In this document: positions 34,249 to 42,955 of the stretch, in pieces
How the letters are laid out: each line of letters starts with the position of its first letter
Numbering within the stretch: position 1 is the first letter of the stretch
Assembly: GCF_036840915.1 (NCBI RefSeq)
Contig: NZ_CP085725.1
Location: forward strand, 2,046,001 to 2,110,000
Direction: 5' to 3'
DNA: 64,000 nt
DNA from: Flavobacterium hankyongi
Lineage (GTDB): Bacteria; Bacteroidota; Bacteroidia; Flavobacteriales; Flavobacteriaceae
Notes under the pieces: model-generated
Database searches by the model: none
Seen by the model: the letters and a program-made list of their open reading frames with translations, nothing else
Told to the model about the DNA's origin: nothing
Position numbers and translations under genes: made by a program

Positions 34249-35618
34249 TGAAGCAATTAGTATACATCCTATTAATTTTTCAGGTCACTATTTATGGGCA
34301 ATCGAAAGAACTCACTTATAATGAATTCTTAGGTTATGTAAAAAAATACCATCCACTGGTAAAGCAGGCACAGCTGAATATTTCTGAAGCGCAAGCACAA
34401 TTAATGCAGGCACGCGGTGCTTTTGACCCCAAAATAGAAGCCGAATTCAATGAAAAACAATTTAAGGATAAAAATTACTATTCGTTATTTAATGCCAGTT
34501 TTAAAATACCAACTTGGTATGGAATCGAGCTAAAAGCCGCATTTGATAACAACGAAGGAATATATATAAACCCAGACATGACCACCCCAAACTCGGGTTT
34601 AACCTCATTAGGCATTAGTGTGCCTTTGGGTCAAGGTTTATTTATCAACCAGCGCATGGCCGACATTCGTAAAGCCAAACTAGCACTTACTCTCAATACT
34701 GCCGAACGGGATTTACAAGCGCTAGAAGTTTTATATGAAGCATCTGTAAGTTATTTCAATTGGAAAAAAATCCATCACGAAGTACAACTGTATGAAACGT
34801 ATCTAAAAAACGCTTCTATCCGTTTTAATGGTGTAGGAAAGCTCATCGAACAAGGTGACAAGCCTGCCATTGATAGCATTGAAGCTGGTATGACCGTACG
34901 AAATCGTGAGTTAAATTTAGAAGATGCCAAATTAAAATTGGCAAAAGCCAGATTAGAAGTCTCCAATTATATTTGGACTGAAAACAATATCCCTTTAGAA
35001 ATTGATGATAGTTTATTTCCGGAAATCGAATTGGACAAAACAATTAAAAGCACGCTGTCACAAAACGGATTAAATCAATTTAATATTGAAAATCACCCTA
35101 AAATAAAAGCCTTAAACGCTAAAATTGATATGCTTACTATAGAACAACGATTAAAAGCTAATGCACTTTTACCCAAGTTAGACGTAAGTTACAATTATCT
35201 TTCCGAGCCGGATTATTTTACTGATTACCGATTTCAGGATTATAAATTAGGGGTAAACTTTACCATGCCTTTATTTTTAAGAAAAGAAAGAGGAAGTTTA
35301 AAATTAGCCAAACTAAAAGTTCAGGATACCGAGTTTAGTTTACAATTTGAAAAGCAACAATTAAAAAATAAAATCGAATCGCTAAATCAAGAACAAACTT
35401 CTTTAGAAAAACAGCTTCGAATCAATAAAAAATTAGTTTCAGATTTCGAGAAAATGCTAACTGCCGAAGAACGTTTATTTTCAATTGGAGAAAGTTCTTT
35501 GTTTCTGATAAATTCCAGAGAAAACTCATTGGTAAGTTCTAAACTTTCTGATATAGCTTTAGAAAATCGATATTATAATGCGCTATTAAATTTGTATCGA
35601 GCAATAGGAAATCCTTAA
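34248..35618 (+). CDS. TolC-family outer-membrane channel (export operon)
   Basis: A 456-residue outer-membrane efflux protein: signal peptide (MKQLVYILLIFQVTIYGQ), then the two-repeat TolC layout with long helices and the paired barrel strands (SLGISVPLGQGLFINQRM and LGVNFTMPLFLRKERG). It forms the outer-membrane tunnel for the HlyD/ABC pair upstream. Its ATG shares one base with the HlyD stop. It differs clearly from the TolC-like gene at 51323, which serves the RND pump. Confidence 0.9.
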   Translation: MKQLVYILLIFQVTIYGQSKELTYNEFLGYVKKYHPLVKQAQLNISEAQAQLMQARGAFDPKIEAEFNEKQFKDKNYYSLFNASFKIPTWYGIELKAAFDNNEGIYINPDMTTPNSGLTSLGISVPLGQGLFINQRMADIRKAKLALTLNTAERDLQALEVLYEASVSYFNWKKIHHEVQLYETYLKNASIRFNGVGKLIEQGDKPAIDSIEAGMTVRNRELNLEDAKLKLAKARLEVSNYIWTENNIPLEIDDSLFPEIELDKTIKSTLSQNGLNQFNIENHPKIKALNAKIDMLTIEQRLKANALLPKLDVSYNYLSEPDYFTDYRFQDYKLGVNFTMPLFLRKERGSLKLAKLKVQDTEFSLQFEKQQLKNKIESLNQEQTSLEKQLRINKKLVSDFEKMLTAEERLFSIGESSLFLINSRENSLVSSKLSDIALENRYYNALLNLYRAIGNP

Positions 35619-35768
35619 TTATATTATCAACTTAACACTTGTTTACAGAATAAATTAGGCAATTCACTAATAACCTACAATTTTAAAAAAATTACTCCTT
35701 GAAAAATCTCATAAAATATAACAAAATTCATATTCCTATAAATTTAAGTATTTATTCCTAGAATGTTG

Positions 35769-35776
35769 TATTTTTG
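35769..35776 (+). promoter_or_regulatory. -7 promoter element of map
   Basis: TATTTTTG matches TAnnTTTG. It contains the in-frame TTG at 35774, which is therefore not the start codon of map. Confidence 0.7.
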
Positions 35777-35794
35777 CAATCCTATGTAAATAAC

Positions 35795-36619
35795 ATGAGT
35801 GCAATTATTATAAAAACCCGCGAAGAAATTGAATTGATGCGTGAAAGCGCATTAGTTGTATCTAAAACATTAGGAATGATAGCTTCAGAAATTAAACCTG
35901 GAGTAACTACTCTTTACCTTGATAAATTAGCCGAAACATTCATCCGTGATCACGGAGCTACACCTGCTTTTTTAGGCATGTATGGATTTCCTAATTCACT
36001 TTGTATGAGTCCAAACTCACAGGTTGTACATGGAATCCCAACAGACAAACCTCTTGAAGATGGCGATATTATCTCTGTTGATTGTGGTGCATTAAAAAAT
36101 GGCTTTTATGGTGATCATGCTTATACTTTTGAAATAGGTGAAGTCGCTTTAGCTACTAAAATGTTATTAAAAACTACCAAAGAATCTTTATACGCTGGAA
36201 TTAGAGAATTTAAAGCTGGTAATCGTACAGAAGATGTAGGTTATGTTATTCAAAAATATTGCGAAAGTAATGGTTACGGAGTTGTAAGAGAATTAGTTGG
36301 ACATGGTTTAGGACGCACGATGCATGAAGCTCCTGAAATGCCTAACTACGGTAAAAGAGGTCGTGGAAAATTACTTCAGGAAGGAATGGTTGTAGCAATC
36401 GAACCTATGATTAATCAAGGCACAAAAAACATTAAACAACATAAAGACGGCTGGACTATCACTACTGCTGACGGAAAACCTTCAGCACATTTTGAACATG
36501 ATGTAGCTATTGTTGATGGCAAGCCTGAATTACTTTCGACTTTCGCATATATTTACAAAGCTTTAGGAATCGTGAGCAATGAAGAAGATGAATTTAGAAA
36601 AGTACCTTTAGCTATCTAA
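35795..36619 (+). CDS. map: type I methionine aminopeptidase
   Basis: Map removes the initiator methionine from new proteins. The five metal ligands are readable: the two Asp in VDCGALKNGFYGDHAYTF, the His in GHGLGRTMHEAP, the Glu in AIEPMI and the Glu in HFEHDVAIV. The ATG start at 35795 gives 274 residues with MSAIIIKTREEIELMRE, the usual N-terminus. The upstream frame belongs to the promoter. Its stop shares one base with the following methyltransferase start, so the two are co-translated. Confidence 0.96.
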   Translation: MSAIIIKTREEIELMRESALVVSKTLGMIASEIKPGVTTLYLDKLAETFIRDHGATPAFLGMYGFPNSLCMSPNSQVVHGIPTDKPLEDGDIISVDCGALKNGFYGDHAYTFEIGEVALATKMLLKTTKESLYAGIREFKAGNRTEDVGYVIQKYCESNGYGVVRELVGHGLGRTMHEAPEMPNYGKRGRGKLLQEGMVVAIEPMINQGTKNIKQHKDGWTITTADGKPSAHFEHDVAIVDGKPELLSTFAYIYKALGIVSNEEDEFRKVPLAI

Positions 36620-37389
36620 TGAAAAAAATATTCAAATTCTTTTTAAATGTTGTTCCAAGACCAATACTAATTAGAGTAAGTATTGTTATTCGCCCTATTT
36701 TAGCCTTTTTATTGAAAGGAAATAAATTTACAGATCCTATCGATGGGAAAAGTTTCCGTATGTTTTTACCTTATGGTTATGGATCACAACGTAATAATGT
36801 ACTTTCTCCAAGTACACTTTCATTAGAAAGACACAGATTGCTTTGGTTATATTTACAAAATGAAACCGATTTTTTTACTTCAAAAGAAAAAAAGAAAGTA
36901 CTTCATTTTGCTCCTGAACAAGAGTTTTACAAGCGCTTCAAAAAACAGCAAAATATAGAGTACACAACAACTGATTTATTTTCACCATTGGCTGATGTAA
37001 AGGCTGACATTTGTAACTTACCATTTGAAGACAACTCTTACGATATAATTTTTTGCAACCACGTTTTAGAACACATTCCAGATGACACTAAAGCCATGCA
37101 AGAATTATATCGTGTTTTAAAGCCTGAATGTATGGGAATTTTTCAAATACCGCAGGACTTATCAAGAGCAACGACTTTTAGCGATGATTCTATCACTGAC
37201 CCTAAAGAGCGTGCTAAAATATTTGGACAATACGATCATGTACGTGTTTACGGAAGAGATTATTTTGACAAATTAAGAAGCATTGGTTTTAAAGTCACAG
37301 AAGAAGATTACACTTCAAAACTTTCATCAGAATTAGTAGAAAAATATTGTTTGGCAAAAGGAGAAATCATACCTATTTGTTATAAATAA
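36619..37389 (+). CDS. class I SAM-dependent methyltransferase
   Basis: A 256-residue methyltransferase of the type-11 kind. The SAM-binding segment is divergent at the first loop (VLHFAPEQEFYKRF), but the core DLFSPLADVKADICNLPF, FCNHVLEHIPDD and LKPECMGIFQIP are clear. The N-terminal 45 residues are basic and hydrophobic and may touch the membrane. No substrate can be assigned. It overlaps the map stop by one base; a 59-base gap separates it from the T9SS plug gene. Confidence 0.85.
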   Translation: MKKIFKFFLNVVPRPILIRVSIVIRPILAFLLKGNKFTDPIDGKSFRMFLPYGYGSQRNNVLSPSTLSLERHRLLWLYLQNETDFFTSKEKKKVLHFAPEQEFYKRFKKQQNIEYTTTDLFSPLADVKADICNLPFEDNSYDIIFCNHVLEHIPDDTKAMQELYRVLKPECMGIFQIPQDLSRATTFSDDSITDPKERAKIFGQYDHVRVYGRDYFDKLRSIGFKVTEEDYTSKLSSELVEKYCLAKGEIIPICYK

Positions 37390-37448
37390 TTTATTGGCAT
37401 AAAATTAGTTGTAAAAATTATATCTTTACTGAATACAGATATTAAATA

Positions 37449-38699
37449 ATGCAACGAATCATTCTTTTTATTGTTTTCGCTTTTTTAGGAAGTCACTTAA
37501 ATGCTCAGGCTGTAAGTGAAACAGATGCTCCTTTTAACATAAAAACAGTTACGTTTACACAAAACACTAACAATGTATATCCTTTTTTTAGATTAGGAGA
37601 ACCATTTCAATTTAGCTTCGATGACCTGTATGGCAATGAAGAAGACTATTATTTTACAGTCACACACTACAATTATAATTGGACACCATCTGATTTAGCA
37701 AAAGCAGAATACCTTTCAGGAATTGACAATCAACGAATTCAAGATTACGAAAACTCTTTCAACACACTTCAATTGTATTCTCATTACCGATTAAATTTTC
37801 CAAACAACTTTTGCCATATTACAAAAAGTGGGAACTACTTAATATCTATTTACAACAGTACCCGAGATTTAATTTTTTCGAAAAGATTTGTTGTCTACGA
37901 AGAATTAGTTGATGTCCCAATGCAAATAAAAAGATCAAGAATAGTTGCTGATAACAAAAAAATGCACAATGTTGAATTTAGTATAAAATCACAAAACATA
38001 CTTTTTCAAAACCCAATGCAAAATGTAAAAGTCATTCTTTTTCAAAACGGAAAATGGAACAACTGCATTGTAAATGTAAAACCACAATTTACAATTGGCA
38101 ACGATTTAATTTTCAAATACAATAAAGAAACTCAATTTTTTGCAGGTAATGAATATTTATATTTTGACAATAAAGAAATTAGAGCTGCAACCAACTCCAT
38201 ATCTAAAGTAGATAGTAACAGCGGACTTTACAATACATTTTTATATACTAATTCACCCAGAAAAAACAAAGGTTATACTTTTTTTCCTGATGTAAATGGA
38301 AATTTTCAACCAAGAAATTTAACTGCTCAGAACAGTGATGTCGAAGCGGATTATACTTGGGTCTATTTTTCACTTTTTGCTCCAGAATATCAAGCAAATT
38401 CAAACATTTATATCACAGGAATGTTCAACAACAACGCCCTGACTTCTGAAAACAAAATGGAATACAATACTGAAAAAGGTATTTTTCAAAAAGCAATTTT
38501 AATAAAACAAGGGTTCAACAATTACAATTACACCTTAATAGATAGCAAACACAACATTGATAACGAAAATGCTATAGATGGAAATTACTACGAAACTGAA
38601 AACAATTATACTGCCCTAGTGTATTACAGAGCAAATGGTGATCGCTATGATAGAGTGATTGGAAAAGGAGATACAAACTCAACAAATATCACCAATTAA
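37449..38699 (+). CDS. type IX secretion system plug protein (DUF5103)
   Basis: DUF5103 proteins include the plug that closes the periplasmic side of the SprA translocon in the F. johnsoniae type IX secretion system. The 416-residue protein has a signal peptide (ending LNAQ) and the family N-terminus with NIKTVTFTQ, FFRLGEPFQFSFDDL and YYFTVTHYNYNW. Several beta-sandwich repeats follow and there are no membrane segments after the signal, so it is periplasmic. With gldB and gldC this indicates a gliding, T9SS-bearing organism. A weak -7 box (TATCTTTA) lies at 37421. Confidence 0.9.
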   Translation: MQRIILFIVFAFLGSHLNAQAVSETDAPFNIKTVTFTQNTNNVYPFFRLGEPFQFSFDDLYGNEEDYYFTVTHYNYNWTPSDLAKAEYLSGIDNQRIQDYENSFNTLQLYSHYRLNFPNNFCHITKSGNYLISIYNSTRDLIFSKRFVVYEELVDVPMQIKRSRIVADNKKMHNVEFSIKSQNILFQNPMQNVKVILFQNGKWNNCIVNVKPQFTIGNDLIFKYNKETQFFAGNEYLYFDNKEIRAATNSISKVDSNSGLYNTFLYTNSPRKNKGYTFFPDVNGNFQPRNLTAQNSDVEADYTWVYFSLFAPEYQANSNIYITGMFNNNALTSENKMEYNTEKGIFQKAILIKQGFNNYNYTLIDSKHNIDNENAIDGNYYETENNYTALVYYRANGDRYDRVIGKGDTNSTNITN

Positions 38700-38739
38700 A
38701 ATTTATCATTTCAATTAATATTTGTTTTCAATAAATTCA

Positions 38740-38747
38740 TAACTTTG
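38740..38747 (+). promoter_or_regulatory. -7 promoter element of apaG
   Basis: TAACTTTG matches TAnnTTTG, 23 bases before the ATG. Confidence 0.6.
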
Positions 38748-38770
38748 TGAAAATGTAGAAATTGTATTTT

Positions 38771-39157
38771 ATGGTAACTCAAATTACAAGAGGCATTAAA
38801 ATCTCAGTCATGACTGCTTTTGAAGGTACTTACTTCAAAAACCATAAAATGCATTTTGCTTTCAGCTATCATATTACGATAGAAAACCATAGTAAAGATT
38901 CTGTTCAACTAATGGCACGTCATTGGGAAATTTTCGACGCTCTTAACGAAATGGAAACCGTTGATGGCGAAGGTGTTATTGGCAAAAAACCAGTATTAAA
39001 ACCTGGTGAAACCCACACTTATAGTTCTGGCTGCTTACTTTGTTCTCCTCACGGAAGTATGAAAGGACATTTCGAAATGATAAACTTCACCTCAACAAGG
39101 TCATTCAAAGTAATTGTTCCTACATTTAAATTAAATGCTCCATTCGCATTAAATTAG
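38771..39157 (+). CDS. apaG: ApaG protein (Co2+/Mg2+ efflux-related)
   Basis: ApaG is a small all-beta protein linked to Co2+ and Mg2+ resistance and to diadenosine tetraphosphate control. The 128-residue protein shows the family sequence FAFSYHITIEN, ARHWEIFDALN, VDGEGVIGKKPVLKPGE and the closing GHFEMIN. The ATG at 38771 was used; the TTG at 38762 is too close to the promoter. The stop codon TAG runs straight into copy 3 of the interspersed repeat. Confidence 0.94.
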   Translation: MVTQITRGIKISVMTAFEGTYFKNHKMHFAFSYHITIENHSKDSVQLMARHWEIFDALNEMETVDGEGVIGKKPVLKPGETHTYSSGCLLCSPHGSMKGHFEMINFTSTRSFKVIVPTFKLNAPFALN

Positions 39158-39221
39158 GGAGTAATTCGGGTTGAAAAGTTCAAATTTTTCACCAAAAAGC
39201 TTTACTCATCTATCTGGGCTA
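39158..39221 (-). repeat. interspersed palindromic element, degenerate copy 3 (64 bases)
   Basis: Read on the minus strand, it begins TAGCCCAGATAGA, identical to the first 13 bases of 16273-16360, and ends TACTCC. The middle is shorter and altered but keeps a CTTTTTGG...AAAAA core. It starts on the base after the apaG stop codon. Confidence 0.65.
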
Positions 39222-39237
39222 ATCCAAAAAACCTTTG

Positions 39238-39245
39238 TACTTTTG
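39238..39245 (+). promoter_or_regulatory. -7 promoter element of pruA
   Basis: TACTTTTG matches TAnnTTTG. The long upstream extension of the pruA frame runs through this box. Confidence 0.65.
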
Positions 39246-39291
39246 TACTCGAAATCAACATCACAATTGTCTAATTTTCAAAATAAAAAAA

Positions 39292-40917
39292 ATGCTTAAA
39301 GGATTTTTTAATATACCCAAAGCGGTAAACGAACCCGTAAAATCATATTTACCAGATTCACCAGAAACAGTAGCAGTACACAAAGCTTACAACGCAATGT
39401 GGAATGAGAAAATTGATGTTCCACTATACATAGGAAGTGAAGAAATCAGAACAGGCAACACTCGCAACATGACTCCTCCTCACAATCACAAACATGTTGT
39501 AGGAACATACCATTTAGCTGAAAAATCACATATTGAAAAAGCTATTGCAAATGCTTTAGAAAGCCGTGCCAAATGGGCAAATATGGCTTGGGAACAACGT
39601 GCTGCTATTTTCTTAAAAGCTGCCGAATTAATAGCCGGACCATACAGAGCTAAAATAAATGCCGCAACAATGATTGCACAGTCAAAAACAATTCACCAAG
39701 CAGAAATTGATGCAGCTTGTGAATTAATTGACTTCTTAAGATATAATGTTGAGTTCATGACTCAAATCTATAAAGACCAACCAGCATCAAATTCTGATGT
39801 TTGGAATCGTGTAGAATACCGTCCATTAGAAGGTTTTGTTTACGCAATCACTCCGTTTAATTTTACAGCTATTGCTGCTAACTTGCCTGCTAGTGCTGCT
39901 TTAATGGGTAATGTTGTTGTTTGGAAACCATCAGACAGCCAAGTATTTTCTGCAAAAGTAATAATTGATGTATTCAAAGAAGCTGGCGTTCCTGATGGAG
40001 TTATCAATGTAGTTTTTGGTGATCCCGTAATGATCACTGACACAGTTTTAGCTTCTCCTGATTTTGCTGGAATACACTATACAGGTTCTACTTTTGTATT
40101 CAAAGAAATTTGGAAAAAAATTGGAGAAAACATCCACACATACAAAACATATCCAAGAATTGTTGGTGAAACTGGAGGAAAAGATTTTATCTTAGTTCAC
40201 CCATCTTCTAATGTAAAACAAGTAGTCGCCAATACAATTCGTGGTGCTTTCGAATTTCAAGGACAAAAATGTTCTGCTGCTTCTAGAGCTTATTTCCCTG
40301 CTAGCTTATGGCCTTCTATTAAAGAAGAAATGGGTAAAGAACTAGCGACAATCAAACAAGGTACACCTCAAAACTTTTCAAACTTTGTAACTGCTGTAAT
40401 TCACGAAGGTTCATTTGATAAGTTAGCCAAATACATTGACCAAGCAAAAGCTGATACTGACGCAGAAGTTATTTTTGGTGGTGGTTATGACAAATCTGTT
40501 GGATATTTTGTTGAACCAACAGTTATCTTAACTTCAAATCCAAAATACACAACAATGGAAACCGAATTATTCGGACCTGTATTGACAGTTTATGTTTATG
40601 AAGACAAAGACTGGACTAGTGTATTAAAATTAGTAGACTCAACATCTGAATATGCATTAACAGGTGCTGTTTTCAGCCAAGACCGTTATGCTATTGAAGA
40701 AGCTACAGTTGCGTTACAAAACAGTGCAGGTAACTTCTACATTAACGACAAACCAACAGGTGCGGTTGTGGGAATGCAACCTTTTGGTGGAGCAAGAGCA
40801 TCAGGAACAAACGATAAAGCAGGTTCTGCTCAAAACTTATTGCGTTGGGTTTCTCCTAGAACAATCAAAGAAACATTTGTTACTCCTACAGATTATAGAT
40901 ATCCTTTTCTAGACTAA
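39292..40917 (+). CDS. pruA: L-glutamate gamma-semialdehyde dehydrogenase (1-pyrroline-5-carboxylate dehydrogenase)
   Basis: PruA oxidises glutamate semialdehyde to glutamate with NAD, the second step of proline breakdown. The 541-residue protein has the aldehyde dehydrogenase core: NFTAIAANLPASAALMGN, the catalytic Glu in GETGGKD and the catalytic Cys in GQKCSAASRAY, then PFGGARASGTNDKAG near the end. It is the single-domain form without PutA. The ATG at 39292 (MLKGFFNIPKAVNEP) is chosen. It has its own promoter and terminator. Confidence 0.95.
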   Translation: MLKGFFNIPKAVNEPVKSYLPDSPETVAVHKAYNAMWNEKIDVPLYIGSEEIRTGNTRNMTPPHNHKHVVGTYHLAEKSHIEKAIANALESRAKWANMAWEQRAAIFLKAAELIAGPYRAKINAATMIAQSKTIHQAEIDAACELIDFLRYNVEFMTQIYKDQPASNSDVWNRVEYRPLEGFVYAITPFNFTAIAANLPASAALMGNVVVWKPSDSQVFSAKVIIDVFKEAGVPDGVINVVFGDPVMITDTVLASPDFAGIHYTGSTFVFKEIWKKIGENIHTYKTYPRIVGETGGKDFILVHPSSNVKQVVANTIRGAFEFQGQKCSAASRAYFPASLWPSIKEEMGKELATIKQGTPQNFSNFVTAVIHEGSFDKLAKYIDQAKADTDAEVIFGGGYDKSVGYFVEPTVILTSNPKYTTMETELFGPVLTVYVYEDKDWTSVLKLVDSTSEYALTGAVFSQDRYAIEEATVALQNSAGNFYINDKPTGAVVGMQPFGGARASGTNDKAGSAQNLLRWVSPRTIKETFVTPTDYRYPFLD

Positions 40918-40935
40918 TAAAAAAATCAAAATTCT

Positions 40936-40964
40936 TAAAACCGTGTCAGAAACACGGTTTTTTT
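40936..40964 (+). terminator. terminator of pruA
   Basis: Arms AAAACCGTGT and ACACGGTTTT with a short CAGAA loop and a T run. Confidence 0.85.
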
Positions 40965-41073
40965 ATATTCGCAATTTTTAAGATGAATATTTTGAAATAT
41001 CATAAAAAACTACTTTGTGTAAAAAAATTATTATACACACATATAAAATTTAAGCCAATAAAGCTCAATTAAA

Positions 41074-41102
41074 AAAACATCTGGCAAAATGCCAGATGTT
41101 TT
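41074..41102 (-). terminator. terminator of rsmG
   Basis: Arms AAACATCTGGC and GCCAGATGTTT with an AAAAT loop; it lies directly after the rsmG stop and is followed on the minus strand by a T run. Confidence 0.85.
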
Positions 41103-41103
41103 T

Positions 41104-41724
41104 CTATAATGGTAAATAAACTACCTTTTTTGTTTCGAAAAAATCTTCTGTAAAAAAATCTGAAATATTATACTGAATTGATTCTGGAAAATCATTCAAC
41201 TCTTCTGTTAAATCTCCACCTTTTAAATACAAAATCCCGTTTGCTCGTTCAGAATGAGCATCATTCTTTTTAGTTTTTCCTTTTACCCAACTTACAAAAT
41301 CAGGCATATTAGTTACTGCACGACTAACAATAAAATCAAATTTATCATTAATTGTGTTTGCTCTTTTTTGTTCTGCTTTTAAATTTTTTAAACCAATACC
41401 AGCAGCAACTTCATTAACTACTTTTATTTTTTTGGCAATAATATCTATCAAATAAAATTTTGTTTCAGGAAAAAGAATCGCTAACGGAATCCCTGGAAAT
41501 CCTCCACCAGTCCCTACATCCAAAACTGTACTTCCAGGCTTAAACTCTTGAATTTTAGCAATAGCTAACGAATGTAATACGTGTTTTATATATAACTCTT
41601 CAATATCTTTTCTTGAAATTACATTAATCTTAGCATTCCAATCTTGATATAAGGCTTCTAATTTTGTGAACTGATTAATTTGCTCTCGTGACAAATTAGG
41701 AAAATACTTTAGTATTTCTTCCAT
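41104..41724 (-). CDS. rsmG: 16S rRNA (guanine(527)-N(7))-methyltransferase RsmG
   Basis: RsmG (GidB) methylates N7 of G527 in the 530 loop; its loss gives low-level streptomycin resistance. The 206-residue protein has the family motifs: WNAKINVISRKD (about 29-40), the SAM loop VLDVGTGGGFPGIPLAI (about 67-83), FYLIDIIAKK, and the late ISDFFTEDFFETKK. Length is normal. It stands alone with its own promoter (41740-41747) and terminator. Confidence 0.95.
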   Translation of the reverse strand: MEEILKYFPNLSREQINQFTKLEALYQDWNAKINVISRKDIEELYIKHVLHSLAIAKIQEFKPGSTVLDVGTGGGFPGIPLAILFPETKFYLIDIIAKKIKVVNEVAAGIGLKNLKAEQKRANTINDKFDFIVSRAVTNMPDFVSWVKGKTKKNDAHSERANGILYLKGGDLTEELNDFPESIQYNISDFFTEDFFETKKVVYLPL

Positions 41725-41739
41725 ATATTAAATTTTTTA

Positions 41740-41747
41740 CAAAATTA
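41740..41747 (-). promoter_or_regulatory. -7 promoter element of rsmG
   Basis: TAATTTTG on the minus strand matches TAnnTTTG, 15 bases before the ATG. Confidence 0.6.
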
Positions 41748-41803
41748 CACAATTTAAGGGTTAAAATTTGTGTTAATGAGTACCAATTAAATTTATTAAA
41801 CAT

Positions 41804-41811
41804 TAACTTTG
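41804..41811 (+). promoter_or_regulatory. -7 promoter element of the desaturase gene
   Basis: TAACTTTG matches TAnnTTTG. The in-frame TTG at 41809 is part of the box. Confidence 0.7.
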
Positions 41812-41829
41812 GCACTTATTGTAAATATT

Positions 41830-42924
41830 ATGAGTACAACAATTCCAACTTTTTCAAGAACTGACTCAATGAAGTTTTTTAGAACTTTAAATTCTAGAGT
41901 CAACAACTATTTCAAAGAAAACAACATACAAAAAACTGGGAACTGGAAATTACACTTAAAAACAATTGTCATGTTTGCTTTGTTTTTAACTCCATATTTT
42001 CTAATTCTTACTTTAGATTTACCTTTTTGGGCACACTTATTACTATCTATCGTAATAGGAATTGGAATGGCTGGTGTAGGAATGAATGTTATGCACGATG
42101 GTAATCATGGATCTTATTCTTCTAAACAATGGCTAAACAAAATCATGGGCGGAAGTATTTATATCCTTGCAGGAAATGTATATAACTGGCAAGTTCAACA
42201 CAATGTGTTGCATCACACGTATACGAATATTCCAGGTCATGATGAAGACTTAGAAGCAGGAAGAATCATGCGTTTTAGCAAACAAGCAGAATGGCGTCGT
42301 TTCCATAAATTTCAACATTATTATTCTGTTTTTCTTTATGGGTTGTTAACTTTTAACTGGGCTATCACTACTGACTTTCTTCAGATGAAACGTTATTTAA
42401 AACGTAAATTATCATACGGAGAATTCAAAAGCCCTGCTATACAATGGACAACTTTAGTAATCACTAAAACTATTTATTTTTCAATTTGGTTAGTTATTCC
42501 AATGGTTTTGGGGATTGCATGGTGGGAAGTACTTATTGGTTTTGTAGTTATGCATTATACTGCAGGTGTAATTTTAAGTGTAATTTTCCAATTAGCTCAC
42601 GTTATCGAAGACACTGTAACTCCAGAACCGTCATCTGAAGGTGAAATGGAAAATACTTGGGCTATTCACCAATTATTTACAACAGTAAATTTCGCTCCTA
42701 AAAACTGGTTAATAAACTGGTACACTGGAGGTTTGAACCACCAAATAGAACATCATATTTTTCCAAACATTAGTCATGTTCATTACACTAAAATAGCTGA
42801 AATCGTAAAGCAAACAGCTCAAGAATGCAACTTGCCTTATCACGAATACAAAACCATGAGAGCAGCTGTAGTTTCACATTTCCGCCATTTAAAAGAATTA
42901 GGACAAAAACCACAACTAGCATAA
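41830..42924 (+). CDS. membrane fatty acid desaturase (acyl-CoA/linoleoyl-CoA desaturase type)
   Basis: A 364-residue diiron membrane desaturase that puts a double bond into acyl chains. The three histidine boxes are HDGNHGS (about residues 91-97), HNVLHHTYTN (about 126-135) and HQIEHHIFP (about 304-312). The last box has the HxxxH-then-H layout with Gln first, as in front-end (delta-6-like) desaturases. There is no cytochrome b5 domain. Four membrane helices are readable. The position of the new double bond cannot be told. The ATG at 41830 was used, as the earlier frame crosses the promoter. The aminotransferase follows 31 bases later. Confidence 0.88.
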   Translation: MSTTIPTFSRTDSMKFFRTLNSRVNNYFKENNIQKTGNWKLHLKTIVMFALFLTPYFLILTLDLPFWAHLLLSIVIGIGMAGVGMNVMHDGNHGSYSSKQWLNKIMGGSIYILAGNVYNWQVQHNVLHHTYTNIPGHDEDLEAGRIMRFSKQAEWRRFHKFQHYYSVFLYGLLTFNWAITTDFLQMKRYLKRKLSYGEFKSPAIQWTTLVITKTIYFSIWLVIPMVLGIAWWEVLIGFVVMHYTAGVILSVIFQLAHVIEDTVTPEPSSEGEMENTWAIHQLFTTVNFAPKNWLINWYTGGLNHQIEHHIFPNISHVHYTKIAEIVKQTAQECNLPYHEYKTMRAAVVSHFRHLKELGQKPQLA

Positions 42925-42955
42925 ATCAAACACACAACACAATTTAAAAACTAAA

